DNA of 64,000 nucleotides, taken from contig NZ_CP049253.1 in the NCBI RefSeq assembly GCF_011046975.1, positions 1,054,001 to 1,118,000 of the forward strand, in the 5' to 3' direction. Numbering within the stretch: the first letter of the stretch is position 1; the number at the start of each line of letters is the position of its first letter. The notes beneath the pieces are model-generated. The model saw nothing but the letters and a program-made list of their open reading frames with translations. It was not told the origin of the DNA and searched no databases. Positions 10,615 through 19,732 of the stretch are shown here, piece after piece. The stretch comes from Microbacterium amylolyticum. GTDB taxonomy: Bacteria; Actinomycetota; Actinomycetes; Actinomycetales; Microbacteriaceae. The position numbers and the translations under genes were made by a program.

Positions 10615-11850
10615 TCAGAATGCGGGGACCACCGCGTTCTTGGCCACGAGCGTGATGCCGCTGGGGGTCACGGTGAGACCCCGAGCGATGTCTTCCTCGC
10701 GGGAGACACCGATCGTTGCACCTGCCTGGATGACCACGTTCTTGTCGATAATCGCCCGGCGAACCGTTGCCCCCGGTTTGATCCGCGCGTCTTCGAACAC
10801 AATCGAGTCGTTGACGTGCGCGCCCGATTCCACAACGCACCCCTGGCCCAGAACGCTGCGTTCGATGTGCGCTCCCGAGATCACCGTTCCGCTCGCGACA
10901 ATCGAGTCGATGATCGTGCTGAGGGTTCCTCGCGCATCACGCGTGAACTTGGCGGGCGCCAGGTTCATCTGCTGCGTGAAAATCGGCCATTCCTGGTTGT
11001 AGAGGTTGAAAACCGGCAACACCGAAATAAGATCCTGGTGCGCCTCGAAGTACGAATCGATTGATCCCACGTCTCGCCAGTAATCATGATCGCGATCAGA
11101 AGATCCCGGAACCGTGTTCCGGACCATGTCGTACACACCCGCCCTACCCCGTTCCACGAAGGCCGGGATGATATCCCCGCCCATATCGTGCTGGGAATCC
11201 TGCCGCTCTCCGTCACGCAAGACCTCGTCGATGAGAGCCTGCGCCGTGAAAATGTAGTTTCCCATGGACGCGAGGACTTCTCCTGGTGAATCCGGAAGGC
11301 CCTGCGGAGTCTCGGGCTTCTCCAGAAATTCCCTGATCCGCGTCGGGTCTTCGGGATCGACATCGATAACGCCGAACTGGTTCGCCATGGCGATGGGCTG
11401 CCGAATGGCCGCAACCGTCGCGTCTGCGCCCGACTCGATGTGCGCCTGCAGCATCTGATCGAAGTCCATGCGGTACACGTGGTCAGCGCCGACAACAGCG
11501 ATGTAGTCGGGTCTCTCGTCGTAGATGAGGTTCAGGCTCTGCAAAATCGCGTCGGCCGAACCCTGGAACCAGCGCTTGCCGAGCCGCTGCTGTGCGGGAA
11601 CGGACGCGATGTACGAGCCGAGAAGCCCGTTCATATTCCATACCTGCGAGATGTGGCGGTCGAGGCTGTGAGATTTGTACTGGGTGAGGACGACGATCTG
11701 GCGCAACCCCGAGTTCACGAGATTCGACAGTGCGAAATCGATCAGGCGATACTGCCCGCCAAACGGAACAGCGGGCTTGGCCCGCAACTCCGTGAGAGGC
11801 ATCAACCGCTTTCCCTCGCCACCCGCGAGGACGATGCCAAAGAACTTCAT
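10615..11850 (-). CDS. glgC: Glucose-1-phosphate adenylyltransferase (ADP-glucose pyrophosphorylase)
   Basis: 411 residues from the ATG at 11850 ([20 protein letters not shown]), preceded by GGTGAGGTC. A longer open frame to 12213 runs through the divergent neighbour and is rejected. It makes ADP-glucose from glucose-1-phosphate and ATP for glycogen or maltosyl-glucan synthesis. The nucleotide-binding loop is at residues 8-18, followed by [19 protein letters not shown]. The C-terminal left-handed beta-helix begins about residue 290 ([20 protein letters not shown]). It is divergent from glgM across 108 bases, a pairing conserved in actinobacteria. Confidence 0.96.
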   Translation of the reverse strand: MKFFGIVLAGGEGKRLMPLTELRAKPAVPFGGQYRLIDFALSNLVNSGLRQIVVLTQYKSHSLDRHISQVWNMNGLLGSYIASVPAQQRLGKRWFQGSADAILQSLNLIYDERPDYIAVVGADHVYRMDFDQMLQAHIESGADATVAAIRQPIAMANQFGVIDVDPEDPTRIREFLEKPETPQGLPDSPGEVLASMGNYIFTAQALIDEVLRDGERQDSQHDMGGDIIPAFVERGRAGVYDMVRNTVPGSSDRDHDYWRDVGSIDSYFEAHQDLISVLPVFNLYNQEWPIFTQQMNLAPAKFTRDARGTLSTIIDSIVASGTVISGAHIERSVLGQGCVVESGAHVNDSIVFEDARIKPGATVRRAIIDKNVVIQAGATIGVSREEDIARGLTVTPSGITLVAKNAVVPAF

Positions 11851-11946
11851 GACCTCACCGTATTCCGGTTGAGCCACGAGAACTAGCCCCAATATTGACG
11901 AACTTCTTTTCGTTGCGCTTTGCTTCCCCCGCGCGTCTCGTGGGTC

Positions 11947-11952
11947 TAGTTT
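11947..11952 (+). promoter_or_regulatory. -10 box of a leaderless promoter (glgM)
   Basis: TAGTTT ends 6 bases before the ATG at 11959, with no ribosome-binding site in between. Confidence 0.5.
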
Positions 11953-11958
11953 GAAGAG

Positions 11959-13143
11959 ATGCGAGTCGACGTTCTCTCCCGCGAATATCCCCCCGAGGTG
12001 TACGGCGGTGCCGGCGTGCACGTCGCCGAACTCGTGAAGGCGTTGCGCCGCGATATCGAGGTGGTTGTGCGCACATTCGGCACCCGCCGCGAGGAAAACG
12101 GTGTGTTTTCGTACGGAACACCCGCCGACTTCGCGGACGCCAACGGCGCCCTGCAGGCGATGGCAACCGACCTGGTGATCGCCCGCGATGTCGCCGGCGC
12201 CGACCTCGTGCACTCACACACCTGGTACGCGAACTTCGCGGGTCGTGTCGCCCAACAGCTGCACGGTATTCCCCATGTTGCAACGGCCCACAGCCTCGAA
12301 CCGCTCCGCCCGTGGAAGGCCGAGCAGTTGGGCGGAGGCTACCGTCTCTCGAGTTGGATCGAACGCGAGTCACTCACGGGAGCCGATGCGGTTGTCGCCG
12401 TTAGCGAGGGGATGCGTCGTGATCTGCTGCGCGTGTACCCCGATCTTGACCCGGCCCGCGTGAAGGTGGTCTACAACGGCATCGATCTCGACGAATGGCA
12501 TCGCATCGACGACGGCGACGTCGTCCGAGAGCTCGGCGTCGACCCCGACCGCCCCTCGGTGGTCTTCGTCGGCAGAATCACGCGGCAGAAAGGCCTTCCG
12601 TATCTCCTTCGAGCGGCGCGCGAACTCCCCCCAGAAGTGCAGGTTGTGCTGTGCGCCGGTGCCCCCGATACTCCTGAGATCATGGCCGAGGTGCAGAGTC
12701 TCGTGGCCGAGCTTCGCGGTGTGCGCGACGGAGTCGTCTGGATCGACCGGCACCTCCCGCGACGCGAGCTCTGCGCTCTTCTGACAGCCGCGACGACCTT
12801 CGTCTGCCCGTCCGTCTACGAGCCACTGGGAATCGTCAATCTCGAGGCAATGGCATGCGGCGCTCCCGTTGTCGGAACGCGCACCGGCGGAATCCCCGAA
12901 GTCGTCGAAGACGGCGTCACGGGAATGATCGTGCCCATCGAACAGGCCAACGATGGAACGGGCACCCCGCTCGACCCCGAGAAGTTTGTTGCCGACCTGG
13001 CACGGGCCATCACCGAGATGGTTTCCGACCCTGACCGGGCGCGGGCACTCGGCGCCGCGGGACGCGAGCGCGCGCAGCAGCATTTCTCCTGGGCATCGAT
13101 CGCCGACCGCACCCGCGAGCTCTACGCAGAGCTCTTGGTGTGA
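11959..13143 (+). CDS. glgM: GT4 glycosyltransferase, actinobacterial glycogen synthase / maltose-1-phosphate synthase
   Basis: 394 residues opening with [20 protein letters not shown], the signature start of the actinobacterial GT4 enzyme annotated glgA or glgM. It uses ADP-glucose, supplied by the divergent glgC product. In mycobacteria the orthologue joins it to glucose-1-phosphate to give maltose-1-phosphate. The N-terminal GT-B half holds the acceptor side. The C-terminal half has [15 protein letters not shown] and the EX7E-type motif [21 protein letters not shown]. Whether the product here is glycogen or maltose-1-phosphate cannot be read from the sequence, because no glgE is in the window. 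Confidence 0.9.
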   Translation: MRVDVLSREYPPEVYGGAGVHVAELVKALRRDIEVVVRTFGTRREENGVFSYGTPADFADANGALQAMATDLVIARDVAGADLVHSHTWYANFAGRVAQQLHGIPHVATAHSLEPLRPWKAEQLGGGYRLSSWIERESLTGADAVVAVSEGMRRDLLRVYPDLDPARVKVVYNGIDLDEWHRIDDGDVVRELGVDPDRPSVVFVGRITRQKGLPYLLRAARELPPEVQVVLCAGAPDTPEIMAEVQSLVAELRGVRDGVVWIDRHLPRRELCALLTAATTFVCPSVYEPLGIVNLEAMACGAPVVGTRTGGIPEVVEDGVTGMIVPIEQANDGTGTPLDPEKFVADLARAITEMVSDPDRARALGAAGRERAQQHFSWASIADRTRELYAELLV

Positions 13144-13158
13144 CGGCGACCTCGACGA

Positions 13159-14295
13159 TCAGTCGGTGGGCTCTGCGGCAGAGTCTTCCGCACCGTGTGC
13201 GAGGGCAAGAACCGGGTCGAGTTCCTCGCGGGTGAGAGTCATGAGCGGCCCGGCCGGGTCGATGAGAACTCCGCCCAGCTCCGGGTGGTCCGTGAGCACC
13301 TTGGCGATCTTCTCTGCGCCGAATGGCAGGGCCCGCTCGCTACGGCCCTGTGCAACGACCTCGAGCGGGTGCGAGTACACCTGAAGCAGGCGCGTCCCGT
13401 TGGCCAAACGGGCCTCGGCAATTCCCATCTTCTCCTCGTCCTGCGGCGAGGGTCCGACGGCGACCCAGAGCGGCGGCTGGTCCGCGAGAGCGGCGGCGAC
13501 CTTCTTGGGCGTATCGGTATCACGGGGCTGAGCGATGAGGGTTTTCAGGCGCATTGCCGGATCGGCCTGTCCGATCGCCCGCTCGAGGACCTCCTTGGGG
13601 AGGACGATGCGATGCGGCGCAGAAGCGTTGTCGACGATCAACCCGTCGAATCCGTTGTCGATCATGTGCTGAACGATCTGCGGAACGGCCTGCGCGACGG
13701 CGGAGGTTTTCTCGTTTCCATCAGCCTTCACGGCCTCGCGCAACGCGCGACCCGAGCTGAAGACCATCATGTAGCTCTTATCGCCGTTTTTCGCGACGCC
13801 GAACGTGAGTGTCGCCTTTCCGCCTGCCTGAACCTGCTCGCGCACGTCGCCCGCGACGCGAAGGAACAGGTGCCCCTGCATCATCTGTCGGGCAACGCCC
13901 AGTAGCTGCTGGGGAGAGGGCTTCTCAGGGAGGGACTGCAGAGCGTCCCGCAGGAGCGCATTGTCTTTCAAGCCCTTGACGGTCTCGAGATTGGCCGGCG
14001 GAGCAGCCGGAGCGAGGGGAAGCTCGCGCGGCCGGGGGTTCTGTCCGTTTTTCGGAGCGGCAGGTGCTGGGGCTGGGGCTGGGGCCTTCGGCTCGCTCTG
14101 CGGGTCCTGCACTTCGGGGCCGGACCCCGCGCCAACGCCCTGGAAGGCAGAGAACGAAATGTTAACGTCGGCGGTCGGCTCGGGCGCAGCCGGAACGTCC
14201 GGTTCGACCGATGTCGCCTCCTCAGAGGCCGCAGGCTTCTGCGGCTCCTGTTCGCCATCGTCGCCGGACTTCTTCTTCCGAGAGAACAGACCCAT
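13159..14295 (-). CDS. SseB-domain protein with a Pro/Ala-rich N-terminus
   Basis: 378 residues from the ATG at 14295 (MGLFSRKKKSGDDGEQEPQK), chosen because AAGGTGG lies 5 bases upstream; a GTG nine bases earlier is possible. Residues 1-110 are low-complexity, acidic then Pro/Ala-rich (APAPAPAPAAPKNGQNPRPR) and probably disordered. The rest resembles the SseB N-terminal domain family: LPEKPSPQQLLGVARQMMQG, then DKSYMMVFSSGRALREAVKA, with a second copy-like half near the C-terminus (LTDHPELGGVLIDPAGPLMT). Biochemical function of the family in actinobacteria is unknown. The gene lies downstream of pcrA on the same strand, with 59 bases between. Confidence 0.75.
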   Translation of the reverse strand: MGLFSRKKKSGDDGEQEPQKPAASEEATSVEPDVPAAPEPTADVNISFSAFQGVGAGSGPEVQDPQSEPKAPAPAPAPAAPKNGQNPRPRELPLAPAAPPANLETVKGLKDNALLRDALQSLPEKPSPQQLLGVARQMMQGHLFLRVAGDVREQVQAGGKATLTFGVAKNGDKSYMMVFSSGRALREAVKADGNEKTSAVAQAVPQIVQHMIDNGFDGLIVDNASAPHRIVLPKEVLERAIGQADPAMRLKTLIAQPRDTDTPKKVAAALADQPPLWVAVGPSPQDEEKMGIAEARLANGTRLLQVYSHPLEVVAQGRSERALPFGAEKIAKVLTDHPELGGVLIDPAGPLMTLTREELDPVLALAHGAEDSAAEPTD

Positions 14296-14354
14296 GTGAT
14301 CCACCTTATGGGGGAACGCTCAGGGCTGCGTCGTCCGGGTGGTTCTGTTCACCC

Positions 14355-16733
14355 TCAGCTGATCTTTGTGATCGGTGCCACCTTGATGAGCAGCTTCTTC
14401 GTTCCCGCGGATTCGAATCGGACGTGTGCGATGCGTTTGGCGCCCTGTCCGGTGATCGCGTCGACCGTTCCCTCACCGAAATCATCGTGCTGAATGCGAT
14501 CTCCGGCCGTGAGCTCGAGGTCGCCGTTGTCGCGCACCTTTCCGGTGACGCGGTTGGTGAACTCAGCCAACGACGATTTGTTCTTCGGGGTGAGCGGGCG
14601 TTGCCCCCACGAGTTCTCCCGAGCGCGAGCTGCGCTTCCGCCGCCGCCGAGTGAACGCGCACCGGCGCCTCGGCCGTTCATCTCGCTCGGCGACTGTCGC
14701 CATTCGATGAGACCGGCAGGGATCTCTTGGAGGAAGCGGCTGGGCATCGCAGACGACACCTCGCCGAACTGTGCGCGGGTCATCGCCAGGGAGAGGTACA
14801 GGCGGCGGCGTGCGCGGGTAATACCGACGTAGAACAAGCGGCGTTCTTCCTGGGGCCCTCCCGGCTCGCCAGCCGAGATGCGGTGAGGAATGAGATCCTC
14901 TTCCACCCCGGTGAGAAAAACGGTGTCGAACTCGAGACCCTTCGCGGTGTGAAGGGTCATCAATGACACAACGCCGGACTCGTCCTCAAGATCGTCGCTG
15001 TCGGCCACCAGCGCAACTTCGGTGAGGAAGTCGATGATGGTGCCATCGGGGTTGTTGCGCGCAAACTCGCGCGTCACTGCCACGAGCTCGTCAAGGTTCT
15101 CAACGCGCGCCTCGTCCTGAGGATCCTGCGACCGCCGCAGGGCGTCCTCGTAGCCCGAAGCATTCAGCAGGAGACGCAATCCCTCCGTCACGGAGGTTGG
15201 CGGGGCGTCCCCCTCGGCCGGAAGGAGGATCTCTGTGGCGTCTTGCAACACGGCGTCGAGCTGCTCGATCGCCTTGCGAATCTTGGGCCCCAGCCCCATT
15301 GCGTCAGCGTGTCCGAGCGCTTCGCGGAAGGTCATATCGTTGTCGGCCGCGAACCGGGCGATGTTCGTCTCGGTGACGGCACCGATGCCGCGCTTGGGTT
15401 TATTGAGGATGCGGCGTACCGCCAGCTCATCGGCCGGGTTCACCACCGCGACGAGATACGCGATCGCGTCCTTGATTTCGGCGCGGTCGTAGAACTTCGT
15501 TCCGCCCATGATCTTGTACGGAACGGCGGCGCGGATCAGGATCTCTTCCAGCGCACGCGACTGCGAGTTCGTGCGATAGAACACGGCGATGTCGCTGTAG
15601 TTCGTGCCCTGCCCGCGCAGGCGATCAATTTCGTCGGCGATGAACTGTGCTTCGTCGTGCTGCGAGTACCCGGTGAACCCCACCACGCTCTCGCCCGGCC
15701 CTTGGTCCGTCCACAGCTTCTTGTCTTTGCGGTCGAAGTTGTTGCGGATGACCGAGTTGGCCGCATCGAGAATGTTCTGGCTTGACCGGTAGTTCTGCTC
15801 GAGCAGAATGGCCTTTGCCCCGGGAAAGTCGCGTTCGAACTCGGTGATGTTGCGAATATCCGCGCCGCGGAAGGCATAGATCGACTGGTCTGAGTCGCCG
15901 ACGACGGTGAGCGACGCCCGCGCATCAGATGCTTCTGGCAGGAGGGCAACCATGCCGCCGCCCACATCCATCTGCTCGCCCTGGACGGGCTTCGTGAGCT
16001 CGCGGATCAGCTGATACTGCGCGTGGTTCGTGTCTTGGTACTCGTCGACCAGGACGTGACGGAAGCGGCGACGGTACGTGTCGGCAACGTTCGGAAATGC
16101 GCGGAAGAGGAACACCGTCTGCGCGAGCAGATCGTCGAAATCGAGCGCGTTCGCCGATCGCAGGCGACGGGAATAGTCCTGGAAGATCTCGACGAAGATG
16201 CGCTCTGCGGGATCAGAGATGTTGGCCTGGCTGCGAAAGCTGTCGGCGTCGTGCAGTTCGTTCTTCAGCTTCGAGATCCGGCTCTGCACAGCGGCCGGAG
16301 TGAGGCCGTAAGCATCACCCTCGTGCTCCTTGACGAGCCGCTTGAGCAGCGCGCGCACATCGCCGGAATCGTAGATCGTGAACGACTTGGTGAAGCCGAA
16401 CTGCTCGGCCTCGCGGCGCAAGATACGAACGCAGGCGGAGTGGAATGTGGAGATCCACATGCCCTTGGCTTGTTCGCCGACGATGTCTTCGACGCGCTCG
16501 CGCATTTCGGCCGCGGCCTTGTTGGTGAAGGTGATCGCAAGAATCTGGCTGGGCCAGGCTTCGCGGTTGCGCAGCAACGAGGCGACGCGGTGCGTGAGAA
16601 CGCGCGTTTTGCCCGAGCCAGCGCCCGCGACGATCAGAAGCGCGGAGCCGCGGTATTCGACCGCCTCACGCTGCGGAGGGTTGAGGCCGTCGAGAAGCGG
16701 GTCGCCAGTGGCGGGTATCAGTGCATCAGGCAT
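14355..16733 (-). CDS. pcrA: ATP-dependent DNA helicase PcrA/UvrD
   Basis: 792 residues, superfamily 1A 3'-5' helicase used in nucleotide-excision repair, replication restart and removal of RecA or stalled RNA polymerase. The Q-motif region LNPPQREAVEYRGSALLIVA leads to Walker A GAGSGKTRVLTHR near residue 38. Motif II-like VDEYQDTNHAQY, motif III VVGDSDQSIYAFRGA, motif V LMTLHTAKGLEFDTVFL and motif VI VGITRARRRLYLS follow. The last 60 residues (LTAGDRIQHDDFGEGTV) form the Tudor-like RNA polymerase-binding tail of PcrA. A TAGAAT hexamer nine bases before the ATG suggests a very short leader. Confidence 0.97.
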   Translation of the reverse strand: MPDALIPATGDPLLDGLNPPQREAVEYRGSALLIVAGAGSGKTRVLTHRVASLLRNREAWPSQILAITFTNKAAAEMRERVEDIVGEQAKGMWISTFHSACVRILRREAEQFGFTKSFTIYDSGDVRALLKRLVKEHEGDAYGLTPAAVQSRISKLKNELHDADSFRSQANISDPAERIFVEIFQDYSRRLRSANALDFDDLLAQTVFLFRAFPNVADTYRRRFRHVLVDEYQDTNHAQYQLIRELTKPVQGEQMDVGGGMVALLPEASDARASLTVVGDSDQSIYAFRGADIRNITEFERDFPGAKAILLEQNYRSSQNILDAANSVIRNNFDRKDKKLWTDQGPGESVVGFTGYSQHDEAQFIADEIDRLRGQGTNYSDIAVFYRTNSQSRALEEILIRAAVPYKIMGGTKFYDRAEIKDAIAYLVAVVNPADELAVRRILNKPKRGIGAVTETNIARFAADNDMTFREALGHADAMGLGPKIRKAIEQLDAVLQDATEILLPAEGDAPPTSVTEGLRLLLNASGYEDALRRSQDPQDEARVENLDELVAVTREFARNNPDGTIIDFLTEVALVADSDDLEDESGVVSLMTLHTAKGLEFDTVFLTGVEEDLIPHRISAGEPGGPQEERRLFYVGITRARRRLYLSLAMTRAQFGEVSSAMPSRFLQEIPAGLIEWRQSPSEMNGRGAGARSLGGGGSAARARENSWGQRPLTPKNKSSLAEFTNRVTGKVRDNGDLELTAGDRIQHDDFGEGTVDAITGQGAKRIAHVRFESAGTKKLLIKVAPITKIS

Positions 16734-16913
16734 GTCCCGTCGATTCTACGGTGACACCTCCGACATCGGCCGGGTGCTCCGTGTGACGATAGTGATCGAT
16801 ATGACGGCGAGTTTCGAACCGCCGCGTGGATCGATCCCTCTCGACACAGGGTTTCGCATAGAGTTACTGCGGTTTCTCGACTCCGGCCGCACACCGAACC
16901 GAAGGGGTGGCTC

Positions 16914-17615
16914 ATGTCCGCGCGCGACGAAGCGATCACGGCGCAGCCGGCGCGGCTTGCTGACGTTGTTTACGACCAACTCGCTCAAGCGGTTGTCGAC
17001 GGCACCCTTGCGCCGGGCCAGCGGGTTCGCGATGGTGATTTGGCTGACCAGCTGGGTGTGTCGCGCATGCCCGTGCGCGAAGCCCTGCAGCGCCTCGAGC
17101 GTCAGGGCCTCATCGAAATGGTTGCCAGCCGCTACACACGCGTGACCGACGTCACCCCCGATATGCCCGCGGCATCCCTGGAGTTCCTCGGCTACCAGTC
17201 GGGTATCGCTCTTCGTCTGGCTGTTCCGAGGATGAACTCCGAGGAACGTGCCCACGCTGCGGCGCTCGCCCGGGATATTCGCCCGGCCACAGCCCGCGGC
17301 GGAAAAGAGGGCTACGAAGCGGCCTGGAGTCTGTTTTCGTATCTCGCCTCATGCAGCGGAAACTTCATCTTCCAGAACATGATTTCGGACGCATGGCTCG
17401 TCCTCACCCGGAACCTCGGCGAGCACGTCCCGCTCCTGGCCGACGAGGCAGGCGTCGCAGAGGTCTACGAACGCATCGCCACCAACATCATCGACGGTGA
17501 CGCGGCTGCGGCCGAGATGGAGATCCGCGCCTTCCTTCGTTTGGGTCCGGGCCAAGAGGGCGTCGCCGCTTTCTTCCCGAAGGACGACGACACCAGCGAC
17601 GACACCGACGTGTAA
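16914..17615 (+). CDS. GntR-family transcriptional regulator
   Basis: 233 residues. A winged-helix DNA-binding domain occupies about residues 14-80 (LADQLGVSRMPVREALQRLE is the recognition region). It is followed by an all-helical effector domain of the FCD type, reduced in its usual Asp/His metal motif as far as I can see. Such regulators bind small carboxylic or sugar acids. A ribosome site AAGGGG precedes ATG 16914. The gene is divergent from pcrA and convergent, with one base between stops, with the glycerophosphodiesterase gene. Its target is not evident; the 180-base upstream region is the natural place for autoregulation but shows no clear operator. Confidence 0.85.
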   Translation: MSARDEAITAQPARLADVVYDQLAQAVVDGTLAPGQRVRDGDLADQLGVSRMPVREALQRLERQGLIEMVASRYTRVTDVTPDMPAASLEFLGYQSGIALRLAVPRMNSEERAHAAALARDIRPATARGGKEGYEAAWSLFSYLASCSGNFIFQNMISDAWLVLTRNLGEHVPLLADEAGVAEVYERIATNIIDGDAAAAEMEIRAFLRLGPGQEGVAAFFPKDDDTSDDTDV

Positions 17616-17616
17616 T

Positions 17617-18597
17617 TCACCGGAAGGCCTCTGCGGCCAGGTCTGGGTGATCGGCAAAGACACCCGTCACACCCGCCTCGCGCAGAAGAGCCCACTCGGA
17701 GCGCCAGTCGCCGTGCTCCGCAGCGCTTCCGCCTGTGCGGAAGGCCGGCAGAAGGAAACGGTTCTCGGGACGCGCCGTCCAGACAAAGACGTCGAGCTCT
17801 CGCTCGCGCGCATCCGCAACGAATTGTGCGGGCCCCGTCGCCGTTCCCTCACGATCGGGCGCCAAGATCAGGTTCTTGTGAACGCTGATGCCGCCAACCT
17901 CGGTGGCGAGCCGGTCGAGCCATCCGGGGCTCAGCTGTTGACGGTACGTTGGCGCCTCATCCCCCTCAGCAAGGAGCAGGTCCAACGCGGTTCCGCTCTT
18001 CTCCAGCAGATAGACATAGGTCGCATCGATACCCCGTGACCGCATATCGGTGAGAGCCGACTGCTCGAACGATTCGATGACGAGCTTTTTCGCGAGCTCC
18101 CCCTGCCACCCCGCGTCTCGGAGCTCGCAAGCGAGCATCGCGCAGGGATCAAGACCGATGCTCTGAAAGTAGGGGGCGTGCTTGATTTCGACGACAACGC
18201 CGATTCCGCTCTCGCGCGCGATGTCGAGCACCTCCCGCAGGAGGAGAACGGGCTCCTTGCCGTCGCCGCGGGCGCTCTCTGGCCGAATATCAGGGATGCG
18301 CTCTCGTCCGCGGAGCTGACGAATTTCGTCCGCATCGAAGTCCTCTGTGAACCACCCCTCCACTTGGTGTCCGGCGAACTGCTTCACGGCACGCCTGTTC
18401 GCGAACTCGGGGCGGTCGCCCACATCTGTCGTCGAGGAAATCTCGTTCTCGTGACGCACCACGAGAACGCCATCACGCGTGGGAACGATGTCGGGCTCAA
18501 CCGCATCAACCCCTTGCGAGACCGCAAGCAGATAGGACGATCGGGTGTGCTCGGGACGATACCCGGGTGCGCCGCGGTGGCCGATGATGAGCGCCAT
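17617..18597 (-). CDS. Glycerophosphodiester phosphodiesterase
   Basis: 326 residues from ATG 18597. A GTG six bases further upstream is possible, but TAGGGT ends exactly 6 bases before this ATG, which supports it as a leaderless start. The GDPD TIM barrel begins IIGHRGAPGYRPEHTRSSY with the catalytic His and Arg. VDAVEPDIVPTRDGVLVVRHE supplies the metal-binding Glu/Asp and second catalytic His; VVVEIKH is the next barrel motif. It would cleave deacylated phospholipids to glycerol-3-phosphate plus alcohol. No signal peptide is present, so the enzyme is probably cytoplasmic. Confidence 0.92.
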   Translation of the reverse strand: MALIIGHRGAPGYRPEHTRSSYLLAVSQGVDAVEPDIVPTRDGVLVVRHENEISSTTDVGDRPEFANRRAVKQFAGHQVEGWFTEDFDADEIRQLRGRERIPDIRPESARGDGKEPVLLLREVLDIARESGIGVVVEIKHAPYFQSIGLDPCAMLACELRDAGWQGELAKKLVIESFEQSALTDMRSRGIDATYVYLLEKSGTALDLLLAEGDEAPTYRQQLSPGWLDRLATEVGGISVHKNLILAPDREGTATGPAQFVADARERELDVFVWTARPENRFLLPAFRTGGSAAEHGDWRSEWALLREAGVTGVFADHPDLAAEAFR

Positions 18598-18603
18598 CCG
18601 CAC

Positions 18604-18609
18604 ACCCTA
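18604..18609 (-). promoter_or_regulatory. -10 box of a leaderless promoter (glycerophosphodiesterase)
   Basis: TAGGGT on the minus strand, 6 bases before ATG 18597. Confidence 0.45.
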
Positions 18610-18759
18610 CTCCGCCGGGGCAAACGCTTCGCGAACGCCACGGGAAACCTCGCCGCGCTTCCATGCCATCACAGCCCCGCCATAAGCTGAGGCCGATATT
18701 GTAGAGCGACGACGCGCGCCCGCGCGCACAGCAAACCTCTCAGGAGCGTGACCTCGCAC

Positions 18760-19674
18760 ATGGCCGCCACCGGATTCAACAACCCCTACTTCACACAGGA
18801 CCGTCCTCGCGGACAGCAGGGCTATCAGACCCCGCTGAACCCGAACCAGGCAATGGGCGCACGTCAGGCGTCGCAGATGCCTAACCTGGCAGACAAGGCC
18901 CGCATGGAGGGCATGTACGCCGCCCCCGACGCTGGCACGCCCCAGACCGGGCGAATGACGTACGAGGACACGATCGTCAAGACCGTGATCCTGTTCGGCA
19001 TCATGCTCATCACGTCGGTGCTCGCGTGGATCTGGACGTTGGGCGGAACGATCTCCCCCACGCAGGTAACCGCGGCGCCGACGATGTTGCCCGCTCTCGT
19101 CGGCGCGATCGGAACGATCGTCATCAGCCTCGTGATCGCCTTCGGCTTCCGCCGCAAGATGGCTCCTCGCGGACTCATCTTCGCCTATGCGGTCGTTGAG
19201 GGTCTCTTCGTTGGCGGCATCTCGGCCTTCTTCGAATTCGTGATGCCCGGCATCGTCATGCAGGCCGCTCTCGCGACGATCGCCGTGATCGGTGTCACGC
19301 TCGCGCTGTTCTCCAGCGGAAAGATCCGCGCCTCCGCCAAGATGACGAAGATCGTCATGATCGCGATGCTCGGTTACCTCGTGTTCTCGCTGCTGAACGT
19401 CGGCCTGATGCTCTTCGGCGTCCTGCCCGGCGACATGGCCTTCGGCCTTCGCTCGATGACCGTGATGGGTATTCCGCTGGGTCTCATCATCGGCATCGTC
19501 GTTGTTCTGATGGGTGCCTACATGCTCGTCATGGACTTCGACGCCATTCAGCGCGGCGTCCGCAACGGCGCTCCCGCTCAGCTGGCGTGGATGGCCGCCT
19601 ACGGCATCATGGCCACGGTCGTGTTCATCTACATCGAGATCCTGCGCATGCTCGCGATCATGCGTGGTGACTAA
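18760..19674 (+). CDS. Bax inhibitor-1 / YccA family membrane protein
   Basis: 304 residues from ATG 18760 (MAATGFNNPYFTQDRPRGQQ); a GTG at 18748 is also in frame but sits one base from the AGGAG at 18742-18746. A polar N-terminus of about 75 residues precedes seven hydrophobic helices, the BI-1 topology. Family features are the helix-rich core and the late DFDAIQRGVRNGAP loop with acidic residues. BI-1 proteins act as pH-sensitive Ca2+ leak channels in some bacteria; the role here is unknown. It ends at a strong bidirectional terminator. Confidence 0.9.
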   Translation: MAATGFNNPYFTQDRPRGQQGYQTPLNPNQAMGARQASQMPNLADKARMEGMYAAPDAGTPQTGRMTYEDTIVKTVILFGIMLITSVLAWIWTLGGTISPTQVTAAPTMLPALVGAIGTIVISLVIAFGFRRKMAPRGLIFAYAVVEGLFVGGISAFFEFVMPGIVMQAALATIAVIGVTLALFSSGKIRASAKMTKIVMIAMLGYLVFSLLNVGLMLFGVLPGDMAFGLRSMTVMGIPLGLIIGIVVVLMGAYMLVMDFDAIQRGVRNGAPAQLAWMAAYGIMATVVFIYIEILRMLAIMRGD

Positions 19675-19688
19675 CCGCTGACGCAACA

Positions 19689-19722
19689 GAATGGCCCGGC
19701 TCCTCCTGGAGCCGGGCCATTC
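19689..19722. terminator. Bidirectional hairpin terminator
   Basis: Perfect 15-bp inverted repeat, arms 19689-19703 and 19708-19722, with the loop TCCT, lying between two convergent genes 15 bases after one stop and 10 bases before the other. Confidence 0.85.
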
Positions 19723-19732
19723 TGCATTTCTC

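Noticed and set aside
18620..18631. GCAAACGCTTCG as another LacI-type operator
   Set aside because: It has the 8-base core but the flanks are not symmetric, and it lies near a glycerophosphodiesterase gene; probably chance.
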